Below are positions 32,977-41,418 of a DNA stretch of 49,943 nucleotides, piece after piece; the first letter of the stretch is position 1, and every line of letters starts with the position of its first letter. The notes below the pieces were generated by a model. That model saw only the letters and a list, made by a program, of their open reading frames with translations. It was not told the DNA's origin and did not search any database. Location of the stretch: positions 1-49,943 of IMG/VR virus record IMGVR_UViG_3300033552_000015; one strand, given 5' to 3'. Position numbers and translations under genes: made by a program. The DNA is from a virus.

Positions 32977-33221
32977 AGCGACTTAACTTTTATGTGAAGT
33001 TCTTCTTCTCTTTCTTCCTCTAAACGAGCTACTTCAAAGCCAGCTTCAATTACATCAATATCCCAATCTGATAAATTTATATTACACACTTGAGATATTT
33101 TTCCAATGCTTACAGTAATGCCTTTTAATTCTAAATAGTCTTTAATAGACTTCACAAAGCCCTTTGGAAGTACCTCATTGAGCTTTTGTTTAGTATTAAT
33201 TCTTTTTTGTTCTGGTGTCAT
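32973..33221 (-). CDS. Cro-like early regulator, 82 aa
   Basis: The segment ELKGITVSIGKISQVCNINL (about residues 31-50) has the spacing of a helix-turn-helix; ends are highly charged (ARLEEEREEELHIKVKS). It is the first gene of the leftward operon, divergent from the repressor gene with all operators in between. This is the place of cro in lambdoid-type switches. Cro function is inferred from position. Confidence 0.6.
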   Translation of the reverse strand: MTPEQKRINTKQKLNEVLPKGFVKSIKDYLELKGITVSIGKISQVCNINLSDWDIDVIEAGFEVARLEEEREEELHIKVKSL

Positions 33222-33246
33222 TTCTAGTACTTAAATAGTATATAAA

Positions 33247-33266
33247 GTGATAAATACATTTATCAC
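33247..33266. promoter_or_regulatory. Operator O1 (GTGATAAAT-N2-ATTTATCAC)
   Basis: A perfect inverted repeat with 9-bp arms and AC as centre, 25 bases upstream of the Cro-like gene start. Arms and spacing equal those of the operator at 23964-23983. Confidence 0.8.
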
Positions 33267-33286
33267 ATTGCAAGTATATGAAAAGA

Positions 33287-33326
33287 AATGATAAATAATG
33301 ATAAATAATGATAAATAATGATAAAT
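33287..33326. repeat. Four phased operator half-sites (10-bp tandem repeat)
   Basis: AATGATAAAT is repeated four times head to tail, exactly 10 bp apart. Each unit holds TGATAAAT, eight of the nine bases of the operator half-site, all in one orientation. The 10-bp period puts all sites on one DNA face, which would favour cooperative binding. The array lies between O1 and O2 in the control region. Confidence 0.75.
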
Positions 33327-33329
33327 AAA

Positions 33330-33349
33330 TTGACAAATAAGTTTATCAC
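33330..33349. promoter_or_regulatory. Operator O2 (degenerate) in front of the repressor gene
   Basis: TTGACAAAT-AA-GTTTATCAC: 9-bp arms and 2-bp centre like O1, with several changes in the left arm. It is 21 bases before the repressor ATG (33371) and would allow autoregulation. Confidence 0.6.
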
Positions 33350-33370
33350 TTGTATTTACACCTTTATACC

Positions 33371-33736
33371 ATGAAAATCAATGTCGGGGATATTGTGTCT
33401 AATGCTGTTCATCAGCAAAAGCTTAAAAACATTACGCAAATAGCAGGTGAAATTGGGATAACCAGAGTAACGCTTAATTCAATTTTAAAAAGCGATCAAA
33501 TGGAGGTTAAATACATTATCGCGATAGGTAAATCTTTGCAGATAGATTTCTCTAAATTCTTTAAAGAATTATCGGGTCCTAATAGTGTAAATATTGTTGA
33601 AGACCCTGGAGAGCTTTACAGGTCTAATATAAAATTGCGGGAGAAATACGAAACCCTTTTGGAAGAAAATAAAGACTTACAAAATCGCTACATAGAGATG
33701 ATGGAAAAGTACATAAAATCAAAAAAGCGGATGTGA
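33371..33736 (+). CDS. Phage repressor, XRE-family helix-turn-helix
   Basis: 121 aa from ATG 33371; an earlier in-frame TTG (33350) overlaps O2 and is unlikely. Residues about 17-40 (LKNITQIAGEIGITRVTL) form an XRE helix-turn-helix. Residues about 85-115 form a coiled coil (KLREKYETLLEENKDLQNRY) suited to dimerisation. There is no RecA-cleavage (LexA/S24) domain, so induction probably does not use self-cleavage. It is divergent from the Cro-like gene and next to the integrase, the usual place of a lysogeny repressor. It probably binds GTGATAAAT sites, including the distant one at 23964. Confidence 0.75.
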   Translation: MKINVGDIVSNAVHQQKLKNITQIAGEIGITRVTLNSILKSDQMEVKYIIAIGKSLQIDFSKFFKELSGPNSVNIVEDPGELYRSNIKLREKYETLLEENKDLQNRYIEMMEKYIKSKKRM

Positions 33737-33737
33737 T

Positions 33738-33919
33738 TTACTCCGAACATTTTTTTAAAACATTATATATTAATGAGTTACAACCAATTTTTTTGTTCGG
33801 CGCCGGGTACAATAAGCATCTCACGAACAGTCAAAGGGAATAACATCCCTTTACTGGATGCTTTAAATAAGCATTACACACACGCATCATGTAGGGTTTA
33901 CTCCGAACTTACTCCGAAC
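33738..33919. other. Probable attP region with integrase arm-type repeats
   Basis: TTACTCCGAAC occurs at 33738-33748, 33898-33908 and 33909-33919 (the last two head to tail, 11 bp apart). An inverted GTTCGG occurs at 33795-33800 next to the palindrome CGGCGCCG. The repeats flank about 150 bases between the repressor and integrase genes, which is where attP usually lies and how arm-type sites are arranged. The core and the crossover sequence are not visible without a host sequence. Confidence 0.55.
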
Positions 33920-33921
33920 CT

Positions 33922-35139
33922 ATGAAACAGGCAACGGATATGTATCGATTCTCTAGTAAACTATGGTTTAATAAGCGAGCTGTTAACGCCAGCGGCGAAG
34001 CTTCGCTTTATCTTCAAGTAGTCATTGATAGTAAGCATCGTGAGTTTAATTTAAAACTTCGGTGGGCTATTAAATTCATTGATCAAATTCAAGGTAAATT
34101 ATTACCAAGGTTTAAAAACGACCCTGATTTAAATACTTATACTGTATTTATTAACACAGAAATAAGCAAGCATAATGAAATTAACAGGGCTTTTCTTCTT
34201 AGAAAAGAAACTTTAGATATTCAAAAGTTTACGCTTCAAACTTCATTTTTTAATGAGAAAGAAAGCTTTGCGGCTTATTTAGATAATGAGGCAAAAAGGA
34301 GGTACCAGAAAAAAGAAATAGATCTAATTACTTATAAAAATGCAAAGTCGGTTTTAAGGGCTATAGAGCGATATGATAAAGAGCCTTTGTTTCCTAAAAT
34401 CAATAAGAAGTGGATGCATGGTTTGGAAATCTACTTGAGAAATACAGAATATAAAATTGGGAAAAAGTATAAACAATCAACAATATGGTCATTCTTAAAA
34501 GTGGCTAAGACATATTTAAAATTAGCATCTGCAGAACCTTTGATTTATGTAAATGAGGATGCAATTACTTACGAAAATCCTACTCCAATACCTGAAACCG
34601 ATTATTTAGAAAGAGATGAGCTAAGGCGATTATTGATCATACAAAATAACGGGGTGTTAACTGATCTTGAATCAAGAGTTTTAAAGGGATTTTTGTTCCA
34701 GTGTTACACCGGATTGCGAATATCAGATTTGTATTTAGCAAACAACCAGTGGAAAGCTTCAGATGATTATTTATATTTTTTGCCATATAAGAATAGAAAA
34801 AAAGGTGTTTGGTTGCAAATTCCTTTAATGGGCCCAGCAAAAAATATTGTAAAACGAGCTACAGATACTTTTTTTGATTTGCCTAATAGGGCTCAGTTTA
34901 ATGAAACCCTAAAAGGTTTGGCCCGCAAAGCTGAAATTAATAAAAGGTTAATTAGCCACATGGGGAGGCACACATTTGGATTTTTATTTATGACAAGTAT
35001 TGGTAATATATTAGCCTTAAAAGAACTTTTAGGCCATAAGAAAATTGAAGCTACCCAGCGTTATGCTCATTTAAATAATGAGTATAAACTCCAGAGTGTT
35101 CGTAAAATGGCAGAAAGCTTTATGGATTATACTATATAA
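33922..35139 (+). CDS. int: Tyrosine recombinase, phage integrase
   Basis: 405 aa. An N-terminal arm-binding-like domain (1-100), a core-binding helical domain (about 110-215) and a catalytic domain with Arg266 (CYTGLRISDL), Lys293/294, His346-x-x-Arg349 (SHMGRHTF), His372 (LLGHKK) and nucleophile Tyr381 (QRYAHL): the full RKHRHY set. It is the Bacteroidetes type of integrase found in prophages and ICEs. The start follows the tandem TTACTCCGAAC repeats by two bases, so integrase may bind its own promoter region. Confidence 0.92.
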   Translation: MKQATDMYRFSSKLWFNKRAVNASGEASLYLQVVIDSKHREFNLKLRWAIKFIDQIQGKLLPRFKNDPDLNTYTVFINTEISKHNEINRAFLLRKETLDIQKFTLQTSFFNEKESFAAYLDNEAKRRYQKKEIDLITYKNAKSVLRAIERYDKEPLFPKINKKWMHGLEIYLRNTEYKIGKKYKQSTIWSFLKVAKTYLKLASAEPLIYVNEDAITYENPTPIPETDYLERDELRRLLIIQNNGVLTDLESRVLKGFLFQCYTGLRISDLYLANNQWKASDDYLYFLPYKNRKKGVWLQIPLMGPAKNIVKRATDTFFDLPNRAQFNETLKGLARKAEINKRLISHMGRHTFGFLFMTSIGNILALKELLGHKKIEATQRYAHLNNEYKLQSVRKMAESFMDYTI

Positions 35140-35142
35140 AGT

Positions 35143-35167
35143 AAAAAGCTCCGCATAGGAGCTTTTT
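35143..35167. terminator. Bidirectional terminator after the integrase gene
   Basis: Perfect 10-bp stem AAAAAGCTCC/GGAGCTTTTT with loop GCATA. It ends the integrase transcript and, from the other side, overlaps the stop codon of the converging 75-aa gene. Confidence 0.9.
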
Positions 35168-35393
35168 ATTTCTTCCCGCTATACTGAATTAGTTGATCAT
35201 CGCTTGCAAAGCCAAATCCAACCCTCTTTTCTTCAGCATTATCATTTTTAGGGTCTTTCGCTTGACTTCTTCTTAAGATTTCTAAAGATATTTCTACTTG
35301 TTTAGAAGTTTTTGAGGCAATTTGCCATACTTTGACTAAAAGTATGATTGAGTAGGTTAATACTATTAACCCAATAAACACTGAATCTTCCAT
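35166..35393 (-). CDS. Small membrane protein after the tape measure gene, 75 aa
   Basis: One membrane helix (about residues 5-27, IGLIVLTYSIILLVKVWQIA), then a charged tail (AKDPKNDNAEEKRVG). The last gene of the tape-measure operon, ending inside a terminator hairpin. Could be a tail accessory, exclusion or lysis-related membrane protein; not identified. Confidence 0.6.
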   Translation of the reverse strand: MEDSVFIGLIVLTYSIILLVKVWQIASKTSKQVEISLEILRRSQAKDPKNDNAEEKRVGFGFASDDQLIQYSGKK

Positions 35394-35427
35394 TTTTAAG
35401 TTTTTGTTTTCCTAAAGTATAAAAAAA

Positions 35428-38400
35428 TTAACCACTCGCATCATTTTTAACTTGAATCCTTTTTGAACTTTCGTCTTCAAAAACTCTTTGAGAAAAAACA
35501 ATTGGTTTTTCCATTTCAGCCTGTTGTACTTTCATCAAATTTTCCATCATCATTTCTAACCTATCCAATTTGTCAGATTTATTTGACTGACTAAATTTTG
35601 GCGTTTCTGTTTTAGAAGTTTGTTCACTATTAAAACCGCCCAAAGCAAAGCTCCGCTTATCCAGCCTAGCCATTTCCAAATTATTTATGATGCCGCTAAA
35701 CCTTGGGTCGGTAAGCATCCAATTTGGAGCAATCCATTCTTTACCTGCTTCGCCAGCAATAAACGGACGCCCACTCGCACTATTATTAAACATGGTGCTT
35801 GATGAAACATAACCTGCTGGGTCTTTATTAGTCATTCCACCACCAGCAAATTTAGGGGCTTTTTGCGCCACAATTACCGCAGTTTGAGCTAATGCAGCTG
35901 CACCAGCAAAAACAGCTAAGGGAATATTTGGTAAGGCTTTTACAACTGCCAAAGCTCCATTTATTATCGCTTGGCCAATAGCTGCTGCTTTTTCAGCTTT
36001 CCATGCTCTAAGCCTTTCTGCTCTGGCTTGAGCTTCGTACTTCTCATTTATTGTTTGCTTTTGAGCCTCTGTTAATCGTTTGTTTGATAATTCAGCGTTT
36101 CTTTGCTGTTCTATATTATTTAAAGTTTCTTGACTTTGAGCTTGTTGACCATTTCTAATGATACTAAAAACAGTATCAGATACTAATTCTGCATATTGAA
36201 TAATAGTGTCCTTTTTTTCCTTTTCAGTTTTATCATTCCATTTCTTTTTAACTGCAGCTATCCTACTTTGTAAGTTTTCCTGAAGTTGAATTTCTATCTC
36301 TGCAAACTGAGCATCAGTTATAACTTTCGCTTCATGGAAAGCATATAATTGTTTCCAGGCACTCTCATATTTATCGCCCTCATTAGCAACCTCTATTTGC
36401 TCCGGAGTAAAATCTTTTCTAAAATCTGTTACATCAATTTCATTTTGCAACTCATTTTTAAACTTTACAAACTCCTTCAGCTTTTCTTCATATTCTTTTT
36501 TGGTTTTATCTGCAGCTTGTTTTTGAAACTTTAAGCCTATGGCTTCAATTTCATCAAACTCCTTTTTGTAAAGCTGGGAGATCAGCTCCTTATTTCCATG
36601 AGCAAGCTCAGCAAGCTTTTGATATTTTACACCAGCTTCATAAACCTCTTTATCAAAACCCTCTAATTGGTCTTTAGCAATGTCCTGGTTTATTTTTAGT
36701 AATTCATCTTTAAGCTTTTCTTGGTCTGCTTTTATCTTATCCCTTTTTTTCTTAGCCTCGTCAATTTCTTTTTTTGACGCACTGGATCCACTAGATCCTC
36801 CACCACCTAACAATTCTGGATTTGTATTAGGCACATCAAAACCACCGGTTAAAAACTTATTAATACCATTGCCTTGTGTAGCGGTTATAGATTTTAACCT
36901 TGCATTATTTTGATCAACTAATTCTTTTCTCTTCTCGCCCTTAATGGTATTGTAAGAACCTCCGGATAAATAGCCGCCAATTATTTCACCGTAACCAACT
37001 TCAACATCACCTCCATTTTGTAGATCAATGTTTTCTTGAAGCAATTTCTTTTTTAAGTTATAGGCAGCTTCGGCCATTAATTTTGCATCCAAATTTTTAA
37101 TATAGGCGGCAATCGCTGCAGATCCTTTATTGGTTAAAATTTCTTCATCACTTAAACCTTTTAAATAGTCTCCAGTAAGCTCCCTCAACTGCTCTAACAG
37201 TTTTTTCTTCTCTGCTGTTTCTAAGTTTTGATTTGCTAATGCATCCGTAATTGCTTTAATTCTATCCTTTTGTTCTACCGTATTTTTTAAAGCTTCGGCT
37301 TCAATAGCCTCTAAGTCTTTTAATTGTCTTTGGGCATCTGTTACACTGCTACCATATAAGTAAAATGCGGCTGCTAATGCAGTAATTGCCGCTAATGCAA
37401 TTCCCCAGGGGTTTGCATTCATTAATACCATTAATAGTTTTAATTCTTGCCTTGCTTTAGATAAGTTTCCAGTAAAAACAGCGGTTATCAAGCCCATTGC
37501 AGTAGTTCTGGCAATTTGTAAGTTTTCTAATACGGCTGCTGATATTAAACTACTAATCCAAGCCTTTTTCTGTGTTGTAGCTAAAAATGTGGCAAGGTTA
37601 TAAGCCCCCCAGGCAATAACTGCAATCACCAAAACTTTGGCAATTGATTTTATTGCAGCCATGCTTTTCTCAACGCCTTCAATAAATGATAAACTACCTT
37701 TTACTAAGCTGGTAAATAAGTTTACTAAGGTTACATTGGTTGTTAAGCGGTTAAATGCTTTACTCAACCTGTCTAGCGTACCTCCAAGGGTTTCATTTTT
37801 TAAGGCAAAAGCCGCATTAATTTCGGCAGTTTCTTGTATTGCATCTTTACCAGCTTCAATTTTGCCTCTCATAAAATCGGCATTGGTACCTATTGTTGCA
37901 ATGGTTGTAATTACTCTTTGCCCTTCTTCTCCGGCATCTTTAAAAGCTTTGGCTACTTCAGAAAAAGCATTTTTGTTTGCAACCAAACCTTGCGAGTACC
38001 TGATCAATGCTTCATCAGGACTATTATCAAATATTTGCTTAAATTCTTTGAATCCCATGCCTGCAACCTTTGCAGCAGCTGGCAGATTTACAGCAATATC
38101 TGATAACACTTTTTGTATCGCAGTTGATGAGCTTTCACTTCTTTGTCCTAATTCTTCCAATCCGGCACCTAATCCAACAACAGCGCCCAGGCTAAATCCT
38201 GCAGTTTTTGTAAGAGAGGAAACCCGTTGAGTAAAGTCGGCCATAAATGCACCGGTAGCCACACCATCATTGGCTAACTTTATAAAAGCGTTACCAAGTT
38301 TGGATATGTTTTCGCCGTTAACTTCGCCATCAAAAACATTTAATATTTTACCTAATTGAGTGGTTATTTGGTCGGCATTACCTAATTCATCTCCTAAAGA

Positions 38401-38940
38401 AACTACCAGTTTATCTGTAGCTTGTGTAAAACCTAAAATCTCATTTTTGGCCACACCAAGTTTACCAGCAACAATAGCAATATCCCTTAAACCGGAAAGG
38501 CTTGTTCTGGTATCAATAGTTTTAAAGCTTTTGTTTAGCTTCATCACCTCTTGCTCCGTAAGGCCAGCAACTCTACGCAAATCTGCAAGGCTATCAGATA
38601 GCTTTGCATTGCTCATAATGATGTTAGTGAATTGGCTGGTTATAAATTGTAGTCCTAAATAGCCAGCTGCTAAAGCGCCAAACTTGCCGACTTCTGTTTT
38701 TAACCATCCAAATGCACCGCCAACTCCTTTTATTTCATTCTGAATATCTTGCAGGTACTTTTTATTAGCCTGCACTTCTTTCATTTTTCTATTCCAAGCA
38801 TCAGTACCTATTTCGAGGCTTTTTAGCTCTTTAGAAAGTGAGCGGCTTACTTGCTCAACGTTTTTTAAGGAAGATTCCGCAGGCTTGCCATCAATATAGA
38901 GGGTTGCCTTAACGGATTTAGGTACTGTACCAGTTGCCAT
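35428..38940 (-). CDS. Tail tape measure protein (TP901-type)
   Basis: 1170 aa. The N-terminal third has TP901-type repeats: LRRVAGLTEQEVMKL, then LSGLRDIAIVAGKLG and SLTKTAGFSLGAVVG. Hydrophobic segments at about 435-460, 503-525 and 990-1025 could cross the host membrane during DNA entry. The middle and C-terminal parts are long coiled coils rich in Lys, Glu and Gln. The protein sets tail length and occupies the tube. Its length indicates a long tail, hence a siphovirus-like virion. It is coupled to the 144-aa gene upstream by a four-base gap. Confidence 0.88.
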   Translation of the reverse strand: MATGTVPKSVKATLYIDGKPAESSLKNVEQVSRSLSKELKSLEIGTDAWNRKMKEVQANKKYLQDIQNEIKGVGGAFGWLKTEVGKFGALAAGYLGLQFITSQFTNIIMSNAKLSDSLADLRRVAGLTEQEVMKLNKSFKTIDTRTSLSGLRDIAIVAGKLGVAKNEILGFTQATDKLVVSLGDELGNADQITTQLGKILNVFDGEVNGENISKLGNAFIKLANDGVATGAFMADFTQRVSSLTKTAGFSLGAVVGLGAGLEELGQRSESSSTAIQKVLSDIAVNLPAAAKVAGMGFKEFKQIFDNSPDEALIRYSQGLVANKNAFSEVAKAFKDAGEEGQRVITTIATIGTNADFMRGKIEAGKDAIQETAEINAAFALKNETLGGTLDRLSKAFNRLTTNVTLVNLFTSLVKGSLSFIEGVEKSMAAIKSIAKVLVIAVIAWGAYNLATFLATTQKKAWISSLISAAVLENLQIARTTAMGLITAVFTGNLSKARQELKLLMVLMNANPWGIALAAITALAAAFYLYGSSVTDAQRQLKDLEAIEAEALKNTVEQKDRIKAITDALANQNLETAEKKKLLEQLRELTGDYLKGLSDEEILTNKGSAAIAAYIKNLDAKLMAEAAYNLKKKLLQENIDLQNGGDVEVGYGEIIGGYLSGGSYNTIKGEKRKELVDQNNARLKSITATQGNGINKFLTGGFDVPNTNPELLGGGGSSGSSASKKEIDEAKKKRDKIKADQEKLKDELLKINQDIAKDQLEGFDKEVYEAGVKYQKLAELAHGNKELISQLYKKEFDEIEAIGLKFQKQAADKTKKEYEEKLKEFVKFKNELQNEIDVTDFRKDFTPEQIEVANEGDKYESAWKQLYAFHEAKVITDAQFAEIEIQLQENLQSRIAAVKKKWNDKTEKEKKDTIIQYAELVSDTVFSIIRNGQQAQSQETLNNIEQQRNAELSNKRLTEAQKQTINEKYEAQARAERLRAWKAEKAAAIGQAIINGALAVVKALPNIPLAVFAGAAALAQTAVIVAQKAPKFAGGGMTNKDPAGYVSSSTMFNNSASGRPFIAGEAGKEWIAPNWMLTDPRFSGIINNLEMARLDKRSFALGGFNSEQTSKTETPKFSQSNKSDKLDRLEMMMENLMKVQQAEMEKPIVFSQRVFEDESSKRIQVKNDASG

Positions 38941-38944
38941 GAAA

Positions 38945-39379
38945 TTAACGGATTAGAATTTTTTGAATACGAGCAATAACTTTATCGCCGTGGTAGTCTA
39001 CAATGATGTTTGCCAGGTCGGGGAATTGGTTTTCAACTATAGGATTAAACCAGGGTTTAGCCACCCTTTTACCGGTGCCCATTTTGCCTGAACTTGTAGC
39101 GCTTGTTTTGCTTTTACCTCCTGAAGAGTTAGTAAATTGCTTACTGATGGATCCACCGTAACCACGCCCAGCGCCTTTATGTACAAACACTAAATAATAA
39201 GGGAAAGCAAATGATATTTTAGAAGCTTCGCCAGCATACTTAGCAGTTTTTACATTTACACCTTCTTTACCTTGACCGCTGTAAACAGCTGTAAGTTGTA
39301 TAAATTCCTTTTTAAGCTTTAGCCTGGTGTCTCTAGCCCAATTACTTACTTCTCGGTTATAAATATCTACTCTAGCCAT
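38945..39379 (-). CDS. Conserved tail-module protein upstream of the tape measure, 144 aa
   Basis: A basic protein with conserved blocks SKISFAFPYYLVFVHKGAGR (about residues 53-72), a Ser/Gly/Lys-rich loop (SGGKSKTSATSSGKMGTG) and AKPWFNPIVENQF. In Bacteroidetes prophages such a protein often precedes the tape measure gene; it may be a tail-completion or minor tail protein. It is the first gene after the late element at 39402-39437. Confidence 0.65.
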   Translation of the reverse strand: MARVDIYNREVSNWARDTRLKLKKEFIQLTAVYSGQGKEGVNVKTAKYAGEASKISFAFPYYLVFVHKGAGRGYGGSISKQFTNSSGGKSKTSATSSGKMGTGKRVAKPWFNPIVENQFPDLANIIVDYHGDKVIARIQKILIR

Positions 39380-39401
39380 AAAAAAAGCGATGATTCTATT
39401 A

Positions 39402-39437
39402 CGAATATCGCTGTAGGCTAATCATTGGTAAACGACA
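39402..39437 (-). promoter_or_regulatory. Late promoter P5 (49-nt version)
   Basis: TGTCGTTTA at 39437-39429, 19-nt spacer, GATATTCG as -7 box (same as P1). The ATG at 39379 is 49 nt from the motif instead of 31, so an 18-nt leader is predicted. The gap 39380-39543 also holds a purine-rich tract with repeated AAGGAG (39450-39497). Confidence 0.5.
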
Positions 39438-39543
39438 AAAGGTTTTGTAAGGAGAAAGGAGCTGTTAAGAGATGAAGGAGTAAGGAGCAAGGAATAAAGA
39501 CTTAGCAAATCATCCTTAATCCTTGTTCTTTTATCCCAAAAAA

Positions 39544-41415
39544 CTAAAACACAATTTGAAATCCTAAGTAGAAAACGCCATTAAGTGGGGCGAAGCTGTA
39601 AGTTCCATTAAACGTAAAATTTGTTTTATTGCCGTTTTGCTCATAATAGCGGGGCTGCCCTGTTAAAATCCTTAGCTCATAAGTTTGTCTCACCGGTCTA
39701 TCACTAGGTAAATTTACACTGGCTCTTTCGCCCAAAGTACCAAAGCTGTCACAACTTCTGGTAAAACTATGTTCATATATTTTAGTGTAAATGCCATCTA
39801 AAATTGCATAAACCTGAATATCAATTTTATTGAATAAAGCCTGGTTAAACTGGCAAAGCAAATAGGTTAGAAAAAAGCCGGCTGTTACGGTTGGCACTTC
39901 AATACTTGCCTTTCTGTTTACTCTATCATTGGCAATTACCGAAAATTCGCATTTAATGCGGCTTGCGTTATTGTTTAAATCAAAGGCGTTTTTTTCTATT
40001 AAATAAGTGCCGTATTCGCCCTCTTTAGAGATAAAAGCCACCCTGTCATTTTCTGTAATCTGGCTCAATAAATAAGAAGGTAGCGTGGCAACAACTCTTA
40101 ATCTTTTTGCCTGAGTTGACCAAGTATAATACAACAAATCATCGGGCCCTAACTCATCAGGTTCGCTCTCGGGCCATACATCTGTACCGCCTATGTTTAC
40201 CATGCCGTTAAAATTTACCACTCTGGTAATGGTTTCCAGCTTAAAATCATTGCCTGTAAAATCGTGATAAACTTCTTTTTTAAACTTTACCGATTTAGAA
40301 AGCCCAACTACATGAGGTTTTAATGTGGAGATATTTAACTCTAAATTCTGATCAGCCTCGGCAACCTTTAAATAATTGGTAGGTAGTGATTGTGTATTGT
40401 CCGCATCGGTTTCAACACTAAAAAACGCATCATCGGCATCGGGTTTTAAATTAACGTTGTAACCCTTGTTGTTTACAATTTCAATTTCGCTAATCTCCTC
40501 CACAAATTCGCTGATATCAAAAACCTTTGATTGCTTAAGCAGAAATTTAAAAGTGTCTATTTTAGCGATTTTAGTTTCGTAATTAAATGAAAACGATAGG
40601 TGGTACCTGTCTCTGATTTTCTTTAAAAACTCGCCCACCTTTTCATCCCTAACCATGTAAAATAAAGAATTAACCCTGTCTTTATTGCTGCCTACATTAC
40701 CCGTGTTGGGATGATTTATAAAAATGTATTTTTTCTTAAATTTTGGATCTGTAAAAATGCTTCCCTCGGCTTTAAAGCCTAAATATTTAATAATCTTTTC
40801 TATAATATAGTTTAGGCGATAGTAAAAGCCTATAACATAATTAATTCTGGATGATGGAAACGCTGCTGGGTTTTGCGCAAAAAACTTCTGACTATTTACG
40901 CTCCAAAAATTAACATAATCATACCCTTTACTCTCGCGGTTGGCCAGGGGATTGTACACCGGAAAATAGGCCACAGGGTAATCATCGGGGTTTACACAAG
41001 TATCTTTCATGTACGCCTCAAATGCTGAGGTCGAAAGCGTGTTTAATAAAGCATCATTAATGCGGATATCAACCACATCAGTAATGGCGGCTTTATTGGC
41101 TACCGATGCAAAATTTTGCTTTAGTGTAAAAGAAAAGTTGTTTTTTAAAACCCGATAGGAGAGTGTTCCTGCAAAAAAGAAATTGTTATTAACCAATAAT
41201 TTCACCTCTAACTCATAAGCCTGGTTGCTGGCACTTACCAAATGGCCAAACTGAAAAAACAATTTATTGCCAGGCGTAAAAGGTGCACTGCCGCTGTAGC
41301 TAACATCCATCAGTAACTGCCCTGACGGATTAAACAGCGCATTATTTTTCTCAACAGGGATATTGCCATAAGCAAAATCCATAACCAAGCCTTTAGAGTT
41401 AATGATTTCTAACAT
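39544..41415 (-). CDS. Large tail/baseplate protein, 623 aa
   Basis: A beta-rich protein without signal or membrane segment, starting MLEIINSKGLVMDFAYGNIP. It has several repeats of structural type and a segment LRVVATLPSYLLSQITENDR about two-thirds in, of a kind seen in hub or Dit/Tal-like tail proteins of Bacteroidetes prophages. It lies between small tail genes and the tape-measure group, so a distal-tail or baseplate role is likely. No peptidase motif is visible. Confidence 0.6.
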   Translation of the reverse strand: MLEIINSKGLVMDFAYGNIPVEKNNALFNPSGQLLMDVSYSGSAPFTPGNKLFFQFGHLVSASNQAYELEVKLLVNNNFFFAGTLSYRVLKNNFSFTLKQNFASVANKAAITDVVDIRINDALLNTLSTSAFEAYMKDTCVNPDDYPVAYFPVYNPLANRESKGYDYVNFWSVNSQKFFAQNPAAFPSSRINYVIGFYYRLNYIIEKIIKYLGFKAEGSIFTDPKFKKKYIFINHPNTGNVGSNKDRVNSLFYMVRDEKVGEFLKKIRDRYHLSFSFNYETKIAKIDTFKFLLKQSKVFDISEFVEEISEIEIVNNKGYNVNLKPDADDAFFSVETDADNTQSLPTNYLKVAEADQNLELNISTLKPHVVGLSKSVKFKKEVYHDFTGNDFKLETITRVVNFNGMVNIGGTDVWPESEPDELGPDDLLYYTWSTQAKRLRVVATLPSYLLSQITENDRVAFISKEGEYGTYLIEKNAFDLNNNASRIKCEFSVIANDRVNRKASIEVPTVTAGFFLTYLLCQFNQALFNKIDIQVYAILDGIYTKIYEHSFTRSCDSFGTLGERASVNLPSDRPVRQTYELRILTGQPRYYEQNGNKTNFTFNGTYSFAPLNGVFYLGFQIVF

Positions 41416-41418
41416 TTT

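Noticed and set aside
33287-33326. A CRISPR array
   Set aside because: The 10-bp units have no spacers; they are operator half-sites. No cas genes and no other repeat-spacer pattern were seen in the window.
37637-38230. A 197-codon frame antisense to the tape measure gene
   Set aside because: It is a shadow of the long tape-measure frame and has no independent start signal. The same applies to the antisense frames at 21506-21994 (protease) and 7108-7473 (spanin).
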